Part shown: piece by piece, positions 1-11,588 of the stretch
How positions within the stretch are numbered: the first letter of the stretch is position 1
Layout: every line of letters starts with the position of its first letter
Assembly: GCA_024364735.1 (NCBI GenBank)
Contig: JAGFNQ010000865.1
Span: 216,743-280,742 of the forward strand
Length of the DNA: 64,000 nt
Direction of reading: 5' to 3'
Source: Boesenbergia rotunda
Lineage: Eukaryota; Streptophyta; Magnoliopsida; Zingiberales; Zingiberaceae
Notes under the pieces: generated by a model
What the model saw: the letters and a program-made list of their open reading frames with translations, nothing else
Told to the model about the DNA's origin: nothing
Databases searched by the model: none
Made by a program: the position numbers and the translations under genes

Positions 1-760
1 TTGAGCCAAATACTATATCATCTACATATACTTGGGCTACAAAAATATCATTTTTTAGGGTTTTAACAAATAGTGTTGGGTCAATTTTGCCTTGGTTAAA
101 ACCTTTTGAAACTAAGTAGTTAGACAGTCTTTCATACCAGGCCCTAGGTGCTTGCTTAAGTCCATATAGGGCTTTCTTAAGTCTAAAGACATAGTCAGGG
201 TGTTCTAAGCTTTCAAAACCAGGGGGTTGACCTACATAAACCTCTTCTTTAATTAGGCCATTTAGGAAGGCTGACTTAACATCCATTTGATAAAGCTTAA
301 ATCCCTTATGGGCTGCATAACTTAAGAGCATTCTAATGGATTCAAGTCTAGCTACAGGGGCATAGGTTTCATCATAATCAAGACCTTCTACTTGGCTAAA
401 CCCCTTAGCTACTAGCCTAGCCTTATTTCTTACTGTTTCACCTTGTTCATTAAGTTTATTTCGAAAAACCCATTTGGTTTCAATAAACTTTTTGTTTTTA
501 GGTAAGGGTACTAAATCCCAGACTTGACTACGTTCAAATTGAGCTAACTCCTCTTGCATGGCAATGATCCAATCAGGGTCAAGTAAGGATTCTTCTATAG
601 ACTTAGGTTCAATTTTGGAAATCAGAGCTATCTGACTAAGATTTCTAAAGGCTGATCTAGTCTGAACCCTTAGTTCTGGATCACCTATGATTTGATCAGT
701 TGGGTGGGCTGAGCTAACTCGAACAGATCTGAGTTGGTTAGGGTTCAGTTTCAGGTGTGG
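1..760 (-). pseudogene. Element A pol: reverse transcriptase domain (partial)
   Basis: Minus-strand translation gives the N-terminal copia RT motifs in order: a linker with PTDQI, then DPDWIIAMQEE, TKWVFRNK, KARLVAKGF, QMDVKSAFLNG, VYVGQPPGFE and ALYGLKQAPRAWY. The active site YVDD is reached at about bases 10-35. The domain copies element RNA into DNA in cytoplasmic particles. The reading frame is open across this stretch, but it is separated from integrase by a damaged linker at about 740-869 and is cut by the window edge. It is the same lineage as element B, whose RT aligns closely. Confidence 0.85.
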
Positions 761-869
761 GTTCAGTTAGATCATCGTTTTGGTCCTCAAATTGGCCTTT
801 CATCAGGGGTTAGTACTGGATCTAACAAAGTCAATTGGTTGGTAGGTGGTTTGATCAGAGTTATTTGGG

Positions 870-2116
870 TTAGATTTTTTCATCAAATTTTACATTTGTA
901 GTTTCTTCAATTTTTAGGGTAATTTTGTTATAAACTCTATAGGCTCTACTGGTAAGGGAATAACCTACAAAGATACCTTCCTCAACCTTAGAAGTAAATT
1001 TTCCTAAGTGTTCTCTAGTATTTAAGATATAGACTTTACATCCAAATACTTTAAGGTATTTAATGTTAGGTTGTTTGTTATAATAGATTTCAAAGGAGGT
1101 CTTTCCTAGGTTTTTAATTAGAGTTATTCTATTTTGTACATAACAAGCTGTACTAACAGCCTCAGCCCAAAGGTATTTAGGTGAGTTGTATTCATTTAGC
1201 ATTGTTCTAGCTGCTTCTTGTAGTGTTCTATTTTTTCTTTCTACAACTCCATTTTGTTGAGGTGTTTTAGGGCAAGAGAATTCGTGATGGTAGCCATTTT
1301 CTAGACAAAATTGATTAAATTTGTGATTTTTGAATTCTCCGCCATTATCGCTCCTAAGTCTTTTGATTTTAATCCCTTTTTCATTTTCTGTTAATTTACA
1401 AAATTGAGTGAGTGTATCAAAAGTTTCATCTTTATTTTTTAAGAATTTTACCCAGGTAAATCTTGAATAGTCATCTATAATTACTAGGCAGTATAGGTTC
1501 CCATTAATTGATTTAACCCCATGTGAGTCAAATAGGTCTAGGTGAATTAATTCCAGAATTGACTTGGTTTGAGTTTGATTAGTTGGTTTGTGGGTTGACC
1601 TAGTTTGTTTTCCTTGTTGACAAGCATTACATAAGGTTGACTCAAGGTTAGATAACTTTGGTAGGCCTCTAACTAAACCATTTAGTTTAGGTAGTTTTCT
1701 GAAGTGAGTGTGTGAAAGTCTCCTATGCCAGAGCCAAGTCTCATCCTTATGGGTTAAGAGGCAGTTTTCTAAGGGACAGGTTAACTTAATTTCATAAATG
1801 TTATTGTGCCTAAGTCCTCTAAGTGTGATGTTTGGGTTGTCATTGTGTTTGATCAGACATTCATTGGATAGGAACCTAACCTTATAACCAGTGTCACACA
1901 ATTGGCTAATGCTTAGTAAATTGAAGTTGAAATTTTCAACAAGTAATACATTTGTTATTATGAAATCAGACTCAAGTTCAATATTGCCTAGGCCAATTAC
2001 CTTAAGTTTACCGTTGTTTCCAAAAGCAACGGTCCCTAGTCTTTTGTACTTGAGTTCTGTAAATTTGGTGGGATCCCCAGTCATGTGTCTGGAGCATCCA
2101 CTGTCAATGATCCATT
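870..2116 (-). pseudogene. Element A pol: aspartic protease end plus integrase
   Basis: Just upstream of a 404-aa open frame the protease core WIIDSGCSRHMTGD is readable at about 2075-2116, preceded in frame by a stop. Counting from the M of HMTGD, the integrase zinc site is H120, H125, C152, C155 (WHRRLSH ... CNAC). The catalytic triad is D183 (HLDLFD), D246 (RSDNGGEF) and E282 (NGVVERKN), which has the D35E spacing. The GAG-pre-integrase region precedes it. The frame stops at 870, before the linker to RT, where related copies continue. The product would insert element cDNA into the host chromosome. The domain residues look intact, but the polyprotein is broken on both sides. Confidence 0.88.
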
Positions 2117-2133
2117 TGTTTTCCTACAGTTAA

Positions 2134-2893
2134 GTAAAAGGTTTAGACCTTAGGTTAAGTTTTTGAATTTTAAAAAAAAATTTAAGAAGATTTAAAAACT
2201 TGAGTTTGAATTTTAAATTTGAGTTATGTTAATTTTGATTTTGAATTTGATTTTTATTTTTGAATTTGAATTTTATTTGAATTTGAATTTTATTTTTTGA
2301 ATTTGAATTTGAATTTTAATTTTTGAATTTGAATTTTATTTTTGAATTTGAATTTGAATTTTAATTTGAATTTTAATTTTTTGAATTTGAATTTGAATTT
2401 TAATTTTAATTTTAATTTAATTTGATTTGAATTTTATTTTTTGAATTTTAATTTTAATTTTTGAATTTGAATTTTATTTTTTTGAATTTTAATTTTAATT
2501 TTAATTTTAATTTTTTGAATTTGAATTTGAATTTAAGTTTGAAAGTTGAGTTATCAATCAATAATTTGAATTTGGTTATCCTTATTCATCTCACTCGGTC
2601 TAAGTCATCAATCAAGGGAGTCCTATGATTTTGTGAGATGATTTTGAGTTTGTTTAGAAAAGTTAACTTGACCTTGTGTTAGATCCAAGTTTAACAAGTA
2701 GTAATTTAAAAGTACACTTCAATAATTGGCTTCCAGGCCATGGCGAGGCACAGTGGCCTTCTTTGGCCGAAGCCTTATTGGAGCAACAACCATTTTCTAG
2801 GCAAAGCCGCTTAAAGAAGTTGGACTTTTAACTTACTCATTGAAAACCCTGGTACTAAATAGTACAAGAGTCAAATTAACTTTGAAGCTAGTC
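2134..2893. repeat. AT-rich spacer between gag and pol of element A, with simple-sequence block
   Basis: No gene here. From about 2160 to 2545 the + strand is almost wholly TTGAATTTGAATTTT-type units with imperfect periods. The segment 2660-2890 is unique and matches the equivalent place in element H (about 43,020-43,230), including the stretch around GTTTAACAAGTAGT. It is therefore part of the element, not an insertion. Confidence 0.75.
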
Positions 2894-3416
2894 CTAAGTG
2901 CCCACCTGGGCAAAGGCTGATTTTGAGGTGCCAACTAGTTTGGAGCCTCCCCCTAAATTGTAGACTGGGTGTCTAGGGTCAATGTAATGGATGTCCCTTT
3001 TTGGGACATAAAATTGATTCTGACCTACTTGCTTTGTTAGATAAGCTTTCGGAACCCACGCTTTTCGTTGATTTTTGCGGGGGTGGATAAAGGAGATAAA
3101 GGATCTTTGGCTCGATCTTGATTTATATCCTATCCCAGATTTGTTGTACATGCCCTTTTGTGATCCAAGAATAAAGTCAAGGTTCTTGGATCGGGTTGTG
3201 AAAGTTGCTAGTAGATCCTTAAGTTTTAGGACTTCGCCCTTTAGGGTTGAGTTTTCAGTTTCAAGCTCAATTAATTTTTGATTTTGAGTTTGTTCAGTTA
3301 ATGTTCTGGTATTAATTAATTTCTCCTTAAGGTCTTGATTTTCCTTAAGGAGCTGGTCATTTCTAAATTCAGATGCAAGCAATTTTTTATTTAAAGCAGA
3401 GATAATCTTAAAAAAT
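2894..3416 (-). pseudogene. Element A gag, C-terminal coiled-coil portion (frameshifted)
   Basis: A 162-aa open frame continues gag after a one-base loss in a T-run at about 3417. It starts with a charged heptad-like region (LLKENQDLKEKL ... ELETENSTLKGEVLKLKDLL), probably a coiled coil. The conserved tail follows: RSKNLDFILGSQKG, then WVPKAYL. This RSKNLD...WVPK tail is typical of the long Gag of Sireviruses and is seen again, decayed, in element H at about 43,600-43,750. It is not a separate gene. Confidence 0.78.
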
Positions 3417-4560
3417 TTTGATTAACTGAATCTAAATATACCTTAGTCGAGTCGTCCGAAAAGAGTCCGATCTCTTGACTCGACTCGTATTCGGAATCTT
3501 TGTCGTGCTCTGAGTCTGACCCGGGTCCGGTTGCCATTAGTGCGAGATAGTTTGAGTTCCTTGGTGGTTCATCGTCGGAGTCGTCTGTGCTGTCGTCCCA
3601 AGTGGCTTGAAGAGCCTTCTTCTTCTTATTCTTCTTGGGTTGATTCTCCTTTTTGTAGGGGCATTCGTGTTTGAAGTGTCCTTTTCTGTTGCAGCCGAAG
3701 CAGGTTATTTTACTTTTATCTTCACTGCTGGTGGGCTTCATTATCCTCTGGAGGTCCTTTCTTGAGAACTGGCTTTTCTTTTTGGCGAAGACCTTTCTTA
3801 CTAGGTTGACCATTTGTTCCTCATCATCTGAGTCTGAGTCTGACTCTTCTTCTGATTCTTGAATTTTCTTCTTTGACTTGCCTTCTTTTGAGGAACCTGC
3901 AAATAAGGCAAACCCTTTCTCGGCCTTGGCGTTAGTCTGTTCGTGCAGTTCTAATTCACAAAACAATTCATCTAAATTAATTTTAGAAAGGTTCCTAGAA
4001 ATTTTATAAGCATCTATAATAGATGCCCATAGTGAATTTCTAGGGAACGCATTTAAAGCATACCTTATGATGTCTCTGTTTTCTTGTTTGTGCCCGATTA
4101 GGTGGAGTCCATTTAGTATGTCCTTGATCCGGGCGTGAAGTTGGCTTGCAGATTCTCCTTCCTGCATTTTTATGTTAAATAACTTATTTAAAAGTAAATC
4201 CCTTTTTGTTACCTTTGCATCAGAGGTGCCTTCATGTAGTTCAATCAGTTTGTCCCAGAGCTCTTTGGCAGATTCAGTTGGGCCGATACGGTTCAATTCC
4301 TCTTTTGTTAGTCCGCACTGGAGGGTGTTCTGCGCCTTGTACTCAGTCTGGGCCTTTCTCTTCATATCAAGGTTCCATCTGTCAGGCTTCAGTGGTGCAT
4401 TGTTTCCCTCGTCCATTGGTGGTTCGTAGCCAGATTGCACCACGAACCATTGATCCATGTCTGTCTTTAGGTACACCTCCATTCTTCGTTTCCAGTAAGG
4501 GAAGTCTTCCCCATTGAAGAGTGGAGGACGGGCAGTGCTAAACCCTTCACCTTGAGCCAT
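3391..4560 (-). pseudogene. Element A gag (UBN2-type copia capsid) with zinc knuckle
   Basis: The frame begins at MAQGEGFSTARPPLF (ATG at 4558-4560); an upstream in-frame ATG at 4578 is less likely because related copies also start MAQ/MAN. Visible parts are the N-terminal WKRRMEVYLKT motif, the capsid core (TLQCGLTKEELNRIG, LHEGTSDAKVTKRDLL, KMQEGESASQLHARI), an acidic Ser/Asp stretch, and a CCHC zinc knuckle CFGCNRKGHFKHEC (3661-3702) followed by a lysine-rich tail. It would package element RNA in virus-like particles. A one-base deletion at about 3417 ends the frame early (NFLRLSLL then stop) and separates the C-terminal coiled coil. Confidence 0.87.
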
Positions 4561-4820
4561 CTGAAATAGACCACACAAAAACTTGTCCCAAGACTAGGTC
4601 TTGGATTAGTAGTGTGGTAGGAAAAGGAGAAGAAAGAGAAAGAGCGACTCGAAATGGTGTTGCACCAAATTCGAGTAAAATCAAACGAACGAAAAAAATA
4701 ATCCAAATCTAGGCAACAATACCTAATTTAGATCATGTGTAGCGAAAAATCAAAAATCGAAAAAAAGAACTGGATTTCCCCCGGCTCTTATGGTGGTTGC
4801 ACCGATACAGAGCGAACCTT

Positions 4821-4832
4821 GCTCTGATACCA
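4821..4832 (-). other. Element A primer binding site (initiator Met-tRNA)
   Basis: The minus strand reads TGGTATCAGAGC, complementary to the 3' end of plant initiator Met-tRNA. It lies two bases inside the LTR edge (4835) and primes minus-strand DNA synthesis. The interval 4561-4820 is the untranslated leader with no gene. Confidence 0.92.
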
Positions 4833-4834
4833 CT

Positions 4835-6234
4835 TGTAGGATCGATGCACGTGAGAGGGGGGGTGAATCACGTGACTTTTTAAAAAATTAGAGCGCTTTA
4901 AAAAGCGTGCACAGCGGAAAAAATAAAACACGAACGAAAAACCAATACAAACGACACAGGTAGTTTTACTTCGTTCGGAGCCTTCGGCGACTCCTACTCG
5001 AAGGCCCAGGTCCCTCGGACCTTTCCGTTGGGCAATCCACTAAAACTCTCTACCGGTAAACCCCGATAGAGTAGGCGAGTACAAAAGAATTGAAAGTGTG
5101 ACAACCCCACACTTTCAAGTAATTAAATGCAAGAAATAAAAATTGCGTTACCCAACAACTTAGAAGATCTCCTAGATGGGCTCAGATGTTGGGGTTGAAG
5201 TTCCGGCAGCGATCAAACGTGAACACGGCGTAGCTTGGACCGCAGCAGGAGAGTTTGGAAGAGAGAGCACTTGAAAAGCTTTTTTTTCAGAAAAATATCT
5301 CGATCTATCTTCAAGCTCTACAACAAGGCTTTTTATAGAGGGGCTCTCGAGCTTTTTGGGTCTCATCCAGATCCTATTCACGTGTGCTCCTTATCCAATA
5401 TTTGAATCAGATTTTATCCTCACGTGGCTTCACAAGTTTTAGCAATTAAAAATTAATTCAAAGGAGACTTTGTTTCTATCCTCATGCTTCACCGAAAAAT
5501 ATGAATTAATAAACAATTAAATAAGATGTAACAAAATGGATAGGAATTAATTTAACAAGAAGTGAACAAGTTTTAGCAAATTAAAAATTAATTCAAAGGA
5601 GATTTGTTTCTATCCTCATGCTTCACCGAACAAAGCATGAATTAATAAACAATTAAATAAGATGTAACTAAGTAATTAAACAAAATGGATAGGACTTAAT
5701 TTACACAAGAAGTGTTTTGTAGCTTAGTCCATATATCAAACAAACCCTGTAAGATAATGTTATCAAATATATTGGAGTAAAATATATTCATAGTTAATTA
5801 GACCCTGTCTCCTAGACCAGGATCTAACCAGGCCTCAACTTAGATCACCCAAATGGGTCTAAATTGGACCGCGCCTAAAGTCCCATAAATGGACTCGTCC
5901 TCACTGGTTCGCTCCTCCAGTGACTTACCTCACTTACCCTTTGTGCAGCTTTACTTGACTTCTTGACCCACCAGGACTTCCTGCCAAGGCTCAACCACCC
6001 TGGTCTTCCTGCCAAGTCTCAACCAACTTGGTCTTCAGCCAGTTGTCAGGTCCCGCGGACCCAACTGGACTTCCTGCCAGGACTCAACCATCCTGGACTT
6101 CAGCCTGGTGTCTGGTCCTAAGTCTTTCAACCCTGCACACTTAGTAAAGAGGTTAAAAACCAACAACCCTAACTTTAACCACTTTGTCATACATCAAAAC
6201 CCGAGTTTGACCGTTAGTGCAAACTGCACCAACA
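4835..6234 (-). repeat. Element A 5' LTR (1,400 bp)
   Basis: Read on the minus strand it starts TGTTGGTGCAGTTTGC at 6234 and ends CGATCCTACA at 4835, directly beside the primer site. A TATA box (TATAAAAAG, 5329-5337) marks the promoter. The U5 end holds the CACCCCCCCTCTC motif shared with LTRs H, I, J and S. Within U3 (about 5400-5720) a roughly 140-bp segment beginning near CAAGTTTTAGCA is tandemly duplicated. A second set of short repeats (about 5960-6120) varies GGACTTCCTGCCA/GTCTTCAGCC. Confidence 0.9.
5329..5337 (-). promoter_or_regulatory. TATA box of LTR A
   Basis: TATAAAAAG on the minus strand lies about 500 bp before the U5 end of the LTR and is followed by the leader region. It is the best core-promoter candidate in this LTR. 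Confidence 0.6.
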
Positions 6235-7655
6235 GGAATTACTTCTGAGGTCAAACCGTTGATCTTTCGATTAATTGGGGGTCATGATGTACTACTAGGT
6301 GCCACTCATGACCGTTCTATAATTGGTTAATTATAGACGGCCAACATAAATCGAAAGCCTATTTAGTCACACGCACTACGAGTAATCTAAGGGATTTAAA
6401 ATGAGTTGAAAATTGGATTTTCCAATCAAGAGAAATAAGTCGAATCTGAGTTAATCAGAGGCGCAACGGAAACTTAAAATGGCTAAGTCTTTTGAAGGCT
6501 TATTGGGCGAATTAAATGAGTTTAATTTGCGATCGGTTCAGCTCGGTTTGGCCGGCCAAAGAGGGTGATAACCCCCTTTGGTTTGGCCGGCCACAACAAG
6601 GGGAAGAAACCAATTTATTTGGTTTAATTAATAAAATAAATCTAGCGTGATTTGTTTTATAAATTATGGATAAATAAATTTGTATAAAGAAATTTATATA
6701 AATAAATTTATAGAAATTTATTCTTTTTATGGAAATTAAAATGATCCATGGAATGGTTTATTTTAATTTTATAAAATCAATTATGAATTGATTTTTTCAT
6801 AATAAGAAAGTTTATAAATTTCTTATAAAATTTATTCCATAATTAAAGGAGAGAAGAATTTGTTTTATTATAAAGTTAGTTATAATAAAACTTGGCATAA
6901 CGGAATAAGTCATAAGAAATTTTATAAGATAAAATTCTTATGATAACTAATTCCGTTAATTCCGTTAAAAGAGAGACTTGGTAAGGGAGAGGCCACTATA
7001 TAAAGGAACCAAAGGTAAGCCTTGAATTCCTAATCGATATAGAGCTATCAAGAGATTAACTCTCTCCCTCTCTCTCTTTTATTCTCTCTTCTTTCTTCCC
7101 TTTAGGGCCGGCGCCCCTTAGGGCATCCTAGGGCCGGCGCCCTCCTTGAGAGATAGGGCCGGCGCACCTCCAACCTTTGGTTGCCGTGAGCCATCAAGAA
7201 GAAGGAGAAGCCAACCAAGAAGAAGAAGAAGCAGATCACATCTCCTTCCTTCCCGGAATTTAGATTCCGATTCTTGGTGGTTAGTTTCCTTTCTTTTCTC
7301 TTGATCTTCTAGTTGTGCTTTAGAGAATCTAGTAGTTCTCATCGGCACAAAACTCGTGACTTTGCGAAGTCATCCCGAAGAGAACTCGGCGTGGACGCGA
7401 ATAGAGGCGAAGCTTCCAAGGGACGCTACGGTTGGATCTCGTCCCTTTTCTTCGAGTTACGCGAGGTACAAAGTAAATTAGCTTACTTTTCCGCAATATT
7501 TTAATTTATGATTATGTCCACACATCATAAGGTCGCATGTTAGATACGTGGTTAAAATAATTTGTGAAATTATTTTATGCTAATTCTTCCGCTGCACGTA
7601 AAATTTTAAAATATTACGAACCCGTATCCTTGTCAACATGCACCCGGTCCCAACA
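6235..7655 (+). mobile_element. F1: partial LTR (family F), 3' part, cut by element A
   Basis: This is the reverse complement of F2 (12641-15051) over about 1.4 kb. It ends GGTCCCAACA at 7655, right against integrase sequence of element B, with GATAC (7656-7660) as likely TSD. Its missing 5' part should lie beyond element A, left of the window. A TATA box (TATATAAAGG, 6997-7006) on + gives the direction. The transcribed part carries GGGCCGGCGCCCC-type motifs (about 7105-7165), and upstream are GGCCGGCC palindromes (6551-6595). Short ORFs across it (7118-7348, 7313-7504) are not genes. Confidence 0.85.
6997..7006 (+). promoter_or_regulatory. TATA box of LTR F1
   Basis: TATATAAAGG on + lies about 650 bp before the LTR end. 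The same box occurs in F2 on the minus strand (13231-13237 region), which supports a real promoter and fixes the orientation of both copies. Confidence 0.65.
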
Positions 7656-8650
7656 GATACTGGCTATGTAGTTACCTTTACCAACTCTAACTGCCTGATT
7701 AGAAACTTGCAAGACTCAGAAATCATGCTTAAGGGCACTAGAAAGAATAATGTTTACACTATAAACCTACCCTTAGTACCTAAATGTCTCTTAACTCAGT
7801 TAGAAGAATCAAACCTCTGGCATAGAAGATTAGGTCACACTAATATGAGATTAATTTCAAAAATCACCCAACTTGGCCTAATTAAAGGAATACCTAAAAT
7901 TAAGAACTATGAAAACATAATATGTGAATCATGAAACCAAGGTAAACAAACCAGGTCTAATCATAAACAAATTCAATCAGATCCCTTGACCTATTTGATT
8001 CACATGGAGCCAAGTCACTAAGTGGAAACCGGTACTGCTTAGTAATTATCGATGATTACTCTAGGTTTACCTGGGTTAGGTTCCTAAAAACTAAAGATGA
8101 AACCCTAAACCTATTTATTGATTTTTGTAAGATAATTGAAAATCAAAATGATACCAAAATCAAAAGACTTAGGAGTGATCACGGGAGAGAGTTTGAGAAT
8201 CAACGGTTCGAGGAATTTTGTAAAATAAACGGATATATACACGAATTTTCGTGTCCGAGAACCCCCCAGCAAAATGGGATAGTCGAACGGTAAAATAGAA
8301 CCCTACAGGAAGCCGCTAGGACTATGCTCAATGAATTCGACCTAGCTAACCAATTTTGGGCAGAAGCAATTAGTACGGCTTGCTACATCCAAAATAGGGT
8401 CCTAATTAACAAACGACATAATAAAACTCCCTATGAATTATACTACCATAGACTTCCAAACCTACATTACCTAAGGGTCTTTGGGTGCAAAATCCATATC
8501 CTAAACACCAAGGACTATCTAGGTAAATTCCAGTCTAAGTCAACCCCAGGGGTCTTCTTAGGATATTCAACAACAAGTAGGGCATATAGGGTTTACAACA
8601 AACAAACTAACAAAATTGAAGAAACAACAAATCTAATATTTGATGAGTAA
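7656..8650 (+). pseudogene. Element B pol: integrase (decayed)
   Basis: The frame resumes at DTGYVVTF, matching the interior of element A's protease-integrase frame. WHRRLGHT gives the two zinc histidines. The following CES-stop-NQG has lost the second cysteine codon to TGA at about 7933. A short deletion follows around 7980. Then come DLFDSHG (first catalytic D), RSDHGREF (second D; the usual NGG is changed to HGR) and NGIVER followed by TAA at about 8292, next to the catalytic E. The stretch 8324-8650 is open (TARTMLNEF to NLIFDE), then TAA. It cannot be functional. Confidence 0.85.
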
Positions 8651-10480
8651 ATTAATTCAAAATCTGATAATCCTGATTTAAATTCATCAAATATTGATCA
8701 TGAAGATAATGAACAAATTGTTGAACCACTAATTGAACCCCTAAATGAACTAACTATTGAACCAACTATTGAGTCAATTGAACCAATAATTGAACCAACC
8801 TAAGTAGTTGAACCAAATACTGAACCGAACCATCCAGCCGGACCTGAGGCTGAACCAAGTTCTAGAAAAACCAAGAAACCCAGACTTAGTCATCCAACTG
8901 ATCAAATTTTGGGTGATCCAACCTTAGGAGTCAGAACTAGGTCTTTCTATAGAAATCTTAGTCAGATTGCACTTATTTCGAAAATCGAACCTAAGACTAT
9001 AGAGGAAGCCTTACCTGATCCTGATTGGATCATAGCAATGCAAGAAGAGTTAGCTCAGTTTGAAAGGAACCAAGTCTGGGAATTAGTACTTAAACATGAG
9101 GGCAAATCCATTATTGACACTAAGTGGGTGTTTAGGAATAAGCTAAATGAACAAGGAGAAATAGTTAGAAATAAAGCCCGCTTAGTAGCCAAAGGGTTCA
9201 GTCAAGTCGAAGGGTTAGACTATGATGAAACCCATTCCCCAGTAGCCAGACTTGAGTCCATTAGGATGTTGTTAGACTTTGCATCCCATAAAGGATTTAA
9301 ACTCTACCAAATGGATGTAAAGTCAGCTTTTCTAAATGGATTTATTAAGGAAGAAGTCTATGTAGGACAGCCCCCCGGTTTTGAGGACTTAGAAAAACCT
9401 GACCACGTTTACAAACTCAATAAGGCACTGTATGGACTAAAACAAGCACCTAGGGCATGGTATGAACGTCTATCAACCTACCTCATTTCTAAGGAATTTA
9501 AACAAGGACAAATTGACTCAACTCTGTTCATTAAGAACTTAGAAAAAGAAATCTTTATTGCCTAAATCTACATTGACGATATAATTTTTGGATCCACCAA
9601 CTCAAATTTCTTAAAAGAATTTGTAAAAATAATGGAAAACGAATTCGAAATGAGCTTAGTTGATGAGCTCAACTTCTTTTTAGGTCTACAAATTAAGCAA
9701 ACTAGGGATGAAAATTATGTCCATCAATCCAAATATGCTAAGGAGTTAATAAGGAAATTCAAAATGGATAACTCCAAAAGCATAAGTACCCCCATGGCCA
9801 CAAATGTAAAAATAGATAGTGACCCTGATGGTAAACCAGTAGACCTTAAAATATATAGAAGTATGATAGGTAGTCTACTTTACCTTACCGCCAGCAGACC
9901 TGATATCCTTTTTGTTGTAGGAATGTGTGCTAGATACCAAACCTGTGCTAAGGAAACGCACTTAGCAGCCCTAAAAAGAATACTTAGATACATCAAGGGC
10001 ACCCTAAATGTAGGGATTTGGTATCCAAGGACCTCAACTTTTGACCTGTCAGGATACTCGGATTCTGACTATGCTGGTTGTAAACTAGATAGAAAGAGTA
10101 CAAGTGGAAGCTGCCAACTTTTAGGAAATAGTCTAGTAAGTTGGTGCAGCAGAAAGCAACACTGTGTAGCTCTATCCACAACTGAAGCTGAGTATGTTGC
10201 TTTAGGAGAGTGTGTAGCACAACCCTTATGGATGATGCACACTCTTAAAGACTTCCAGCTTGACTACACCTAGACCCAGGTCTACATTGATAATATAAGT
10301 TCAATTAATCTAACTAAGAACCCAATCCAACACTCTAGAACTAAACACATAGAAGTCAAACACCACTTCGTAAGAGATCATGTAGCCAGGGGTGAGATAG
10401 TCCTTAAGCATGTAGACTCAAAATCTAACTTAGCTGACATATTCACCAAACCCCTACCTAAGTTGAGTTCAGCTCACTAA
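8651..10480 (+). pseudogene. Element B pol: reverse transcriptase and RNase H (decayed)
   Basis: After an acidic, repetitive linker (IEPTIES...), RT runs from about 8909: DWIIAMQEE, TKWVFRNK, ARLVAKGFSQ, MDVKSAFLNG, ALYGLKQAPRAWY. A TAA at 9563-9565 interrupts it immediately before the active site YIDDIIFGS (about 9570-9595). RNase H follows in 9632-10273: SMIGSLLYLTASRPDI, GYSDSDYAGC, KSTSG, STTEAEYVA. A TAG interrupts it near 10274. The C-terminal part (HSRTKHIEVKHHF, ADIFTKPL) continues to about 10480. Domain order and length are normal for copia pol; at least three stops make it a pseudogene. Confidence 0.88.
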
Positions 10481-11588
10481 GAAGGCAGTTAGGGTTATGC
10501 TTGGTAGAATAGGACTGCTCTAATTATATTGTGTTTCAAAAACTATTTTATTTTCTGCAAAATTATTTCTTTATTTTTATTATGTTATTTAAAATGATAA
10601 CTACCCCCTTCAAAACTAGGGCTTTTTCGTAAAATGGACTTAGCCTAGGTTCTAACCCTAGAATTGCATGCACCTATAGATCTAGAAGCCAATATCTCAC
10701 AAGCACCTTAAGGTACTTTTGATTAATAACCTAGAATGGGTTGAGATGCTTAGGTTTTTGCCTTGATTCAAGATGCTTAAGTCAGTGCATCTACAGTAAT
10801 TGGGGCACTAAATACCAATTAACAGTAATCAGGTTAAGTGTCAAGCTTAGAAAATCTAACTTGATCAGATCACTTAACTTGACTAACCCTAGTGAAAGCA
10901 ACTGTTTATAACAGTTAGTAAGTAGCTAAGTGGGTTAGACAGGACCCGAAAGTAGAAATTCAAATTGATTTGGTCCAGTTTAAATTTAGAATTGGTTCAG
11001 TACAGCATCTTACTATGATTACTCATATTTTTTGCTATTTTTTTTTATATATGGCAAAGGGGGAGAGATTGGAAAGGAGAGAAAAGAAGGTTTCAAAATT
11101 TAATTTTTTTTTAGAATTAATTTTTTTTAAAAATCCTTATCTCCTTTTTCAAAAAGTAAAATTCCTTAAGTACTTAAGATCTTTTTGAAAGTTAATTTTC
11201 TAAAGCACTTGTTCTGAAAATCTTTTGAAAAATATTTCTAAGTATTTAAAAGTGCTTGAAAATTATTCTAAGCATCTTTGGTTGGTTGAAAATTTTCTAA
11301 GCGTTAATTGTAAATTCTCCTGAAAATTTTCTAAGTGCCCAAAATATGTTTTGGAAAATGTTTTCTAACTTAAAAACCTTCTCTTGAAATTTTTCTAAGT
11401 ATTGAAAACCAGAAAAATGTTTCACTTTTAGACTTAGAAACTTTTTCAAAAACCCCACGAACGTTTTGAAAAACTTAGGGGGAGATTTCTTCCAGGGGGA
11501 GGAAATTAACTTTGGCACTTTACCTACTTATCTGTATGATTAACTTAACTTTTTGAACTGGGTTGCCATAAATCAAAAAGGGGGAGAT
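10481..11588 (+). other. Element B post-pol non-coding region with multiple purine tracts
   Basis: There is no gene in this 1.1 kb. It is AT-rich and holds several polypurine runs (AAAGGGGGAGAGA at 11056-11068, TAGGGGGAGAT near 11476, AGGGGGAGG near 11495). The final AAAAAGGGGGAGAT (11575-11588) abuts the LTR and would be the plus-strand primer. Multiple PPTs between pol and the 3' LTR are a recognised mark of Sireviruses. Confidence 0.75.

Larger units (their letters stand above)
1..6234 (-). mobile_element. Element A: Sirevirus-like Ty1/copia retrotransposon, 5' part, left side cut by window edge
   Basis: Reading leftwards on the minus strand the order is LTR (4835-6234), primer binding site, gag, AT-rich spacer, protease, integrase and reverse transcriptase, which is the copia order. 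The window edge falls in the RT active site, so RNase H and the other LTR lie outside. A long gag with a C-terminal coiled coil, a 1.4-kb LTR and the Met-tRNA primer site fit Sireviruses. It sits inside LTR F1: the base after its LTR (6235) continues F1, so the expected TSD is GGAAT (6235-6239), whose partner must lie left of position 1. Confidence 0.88.
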
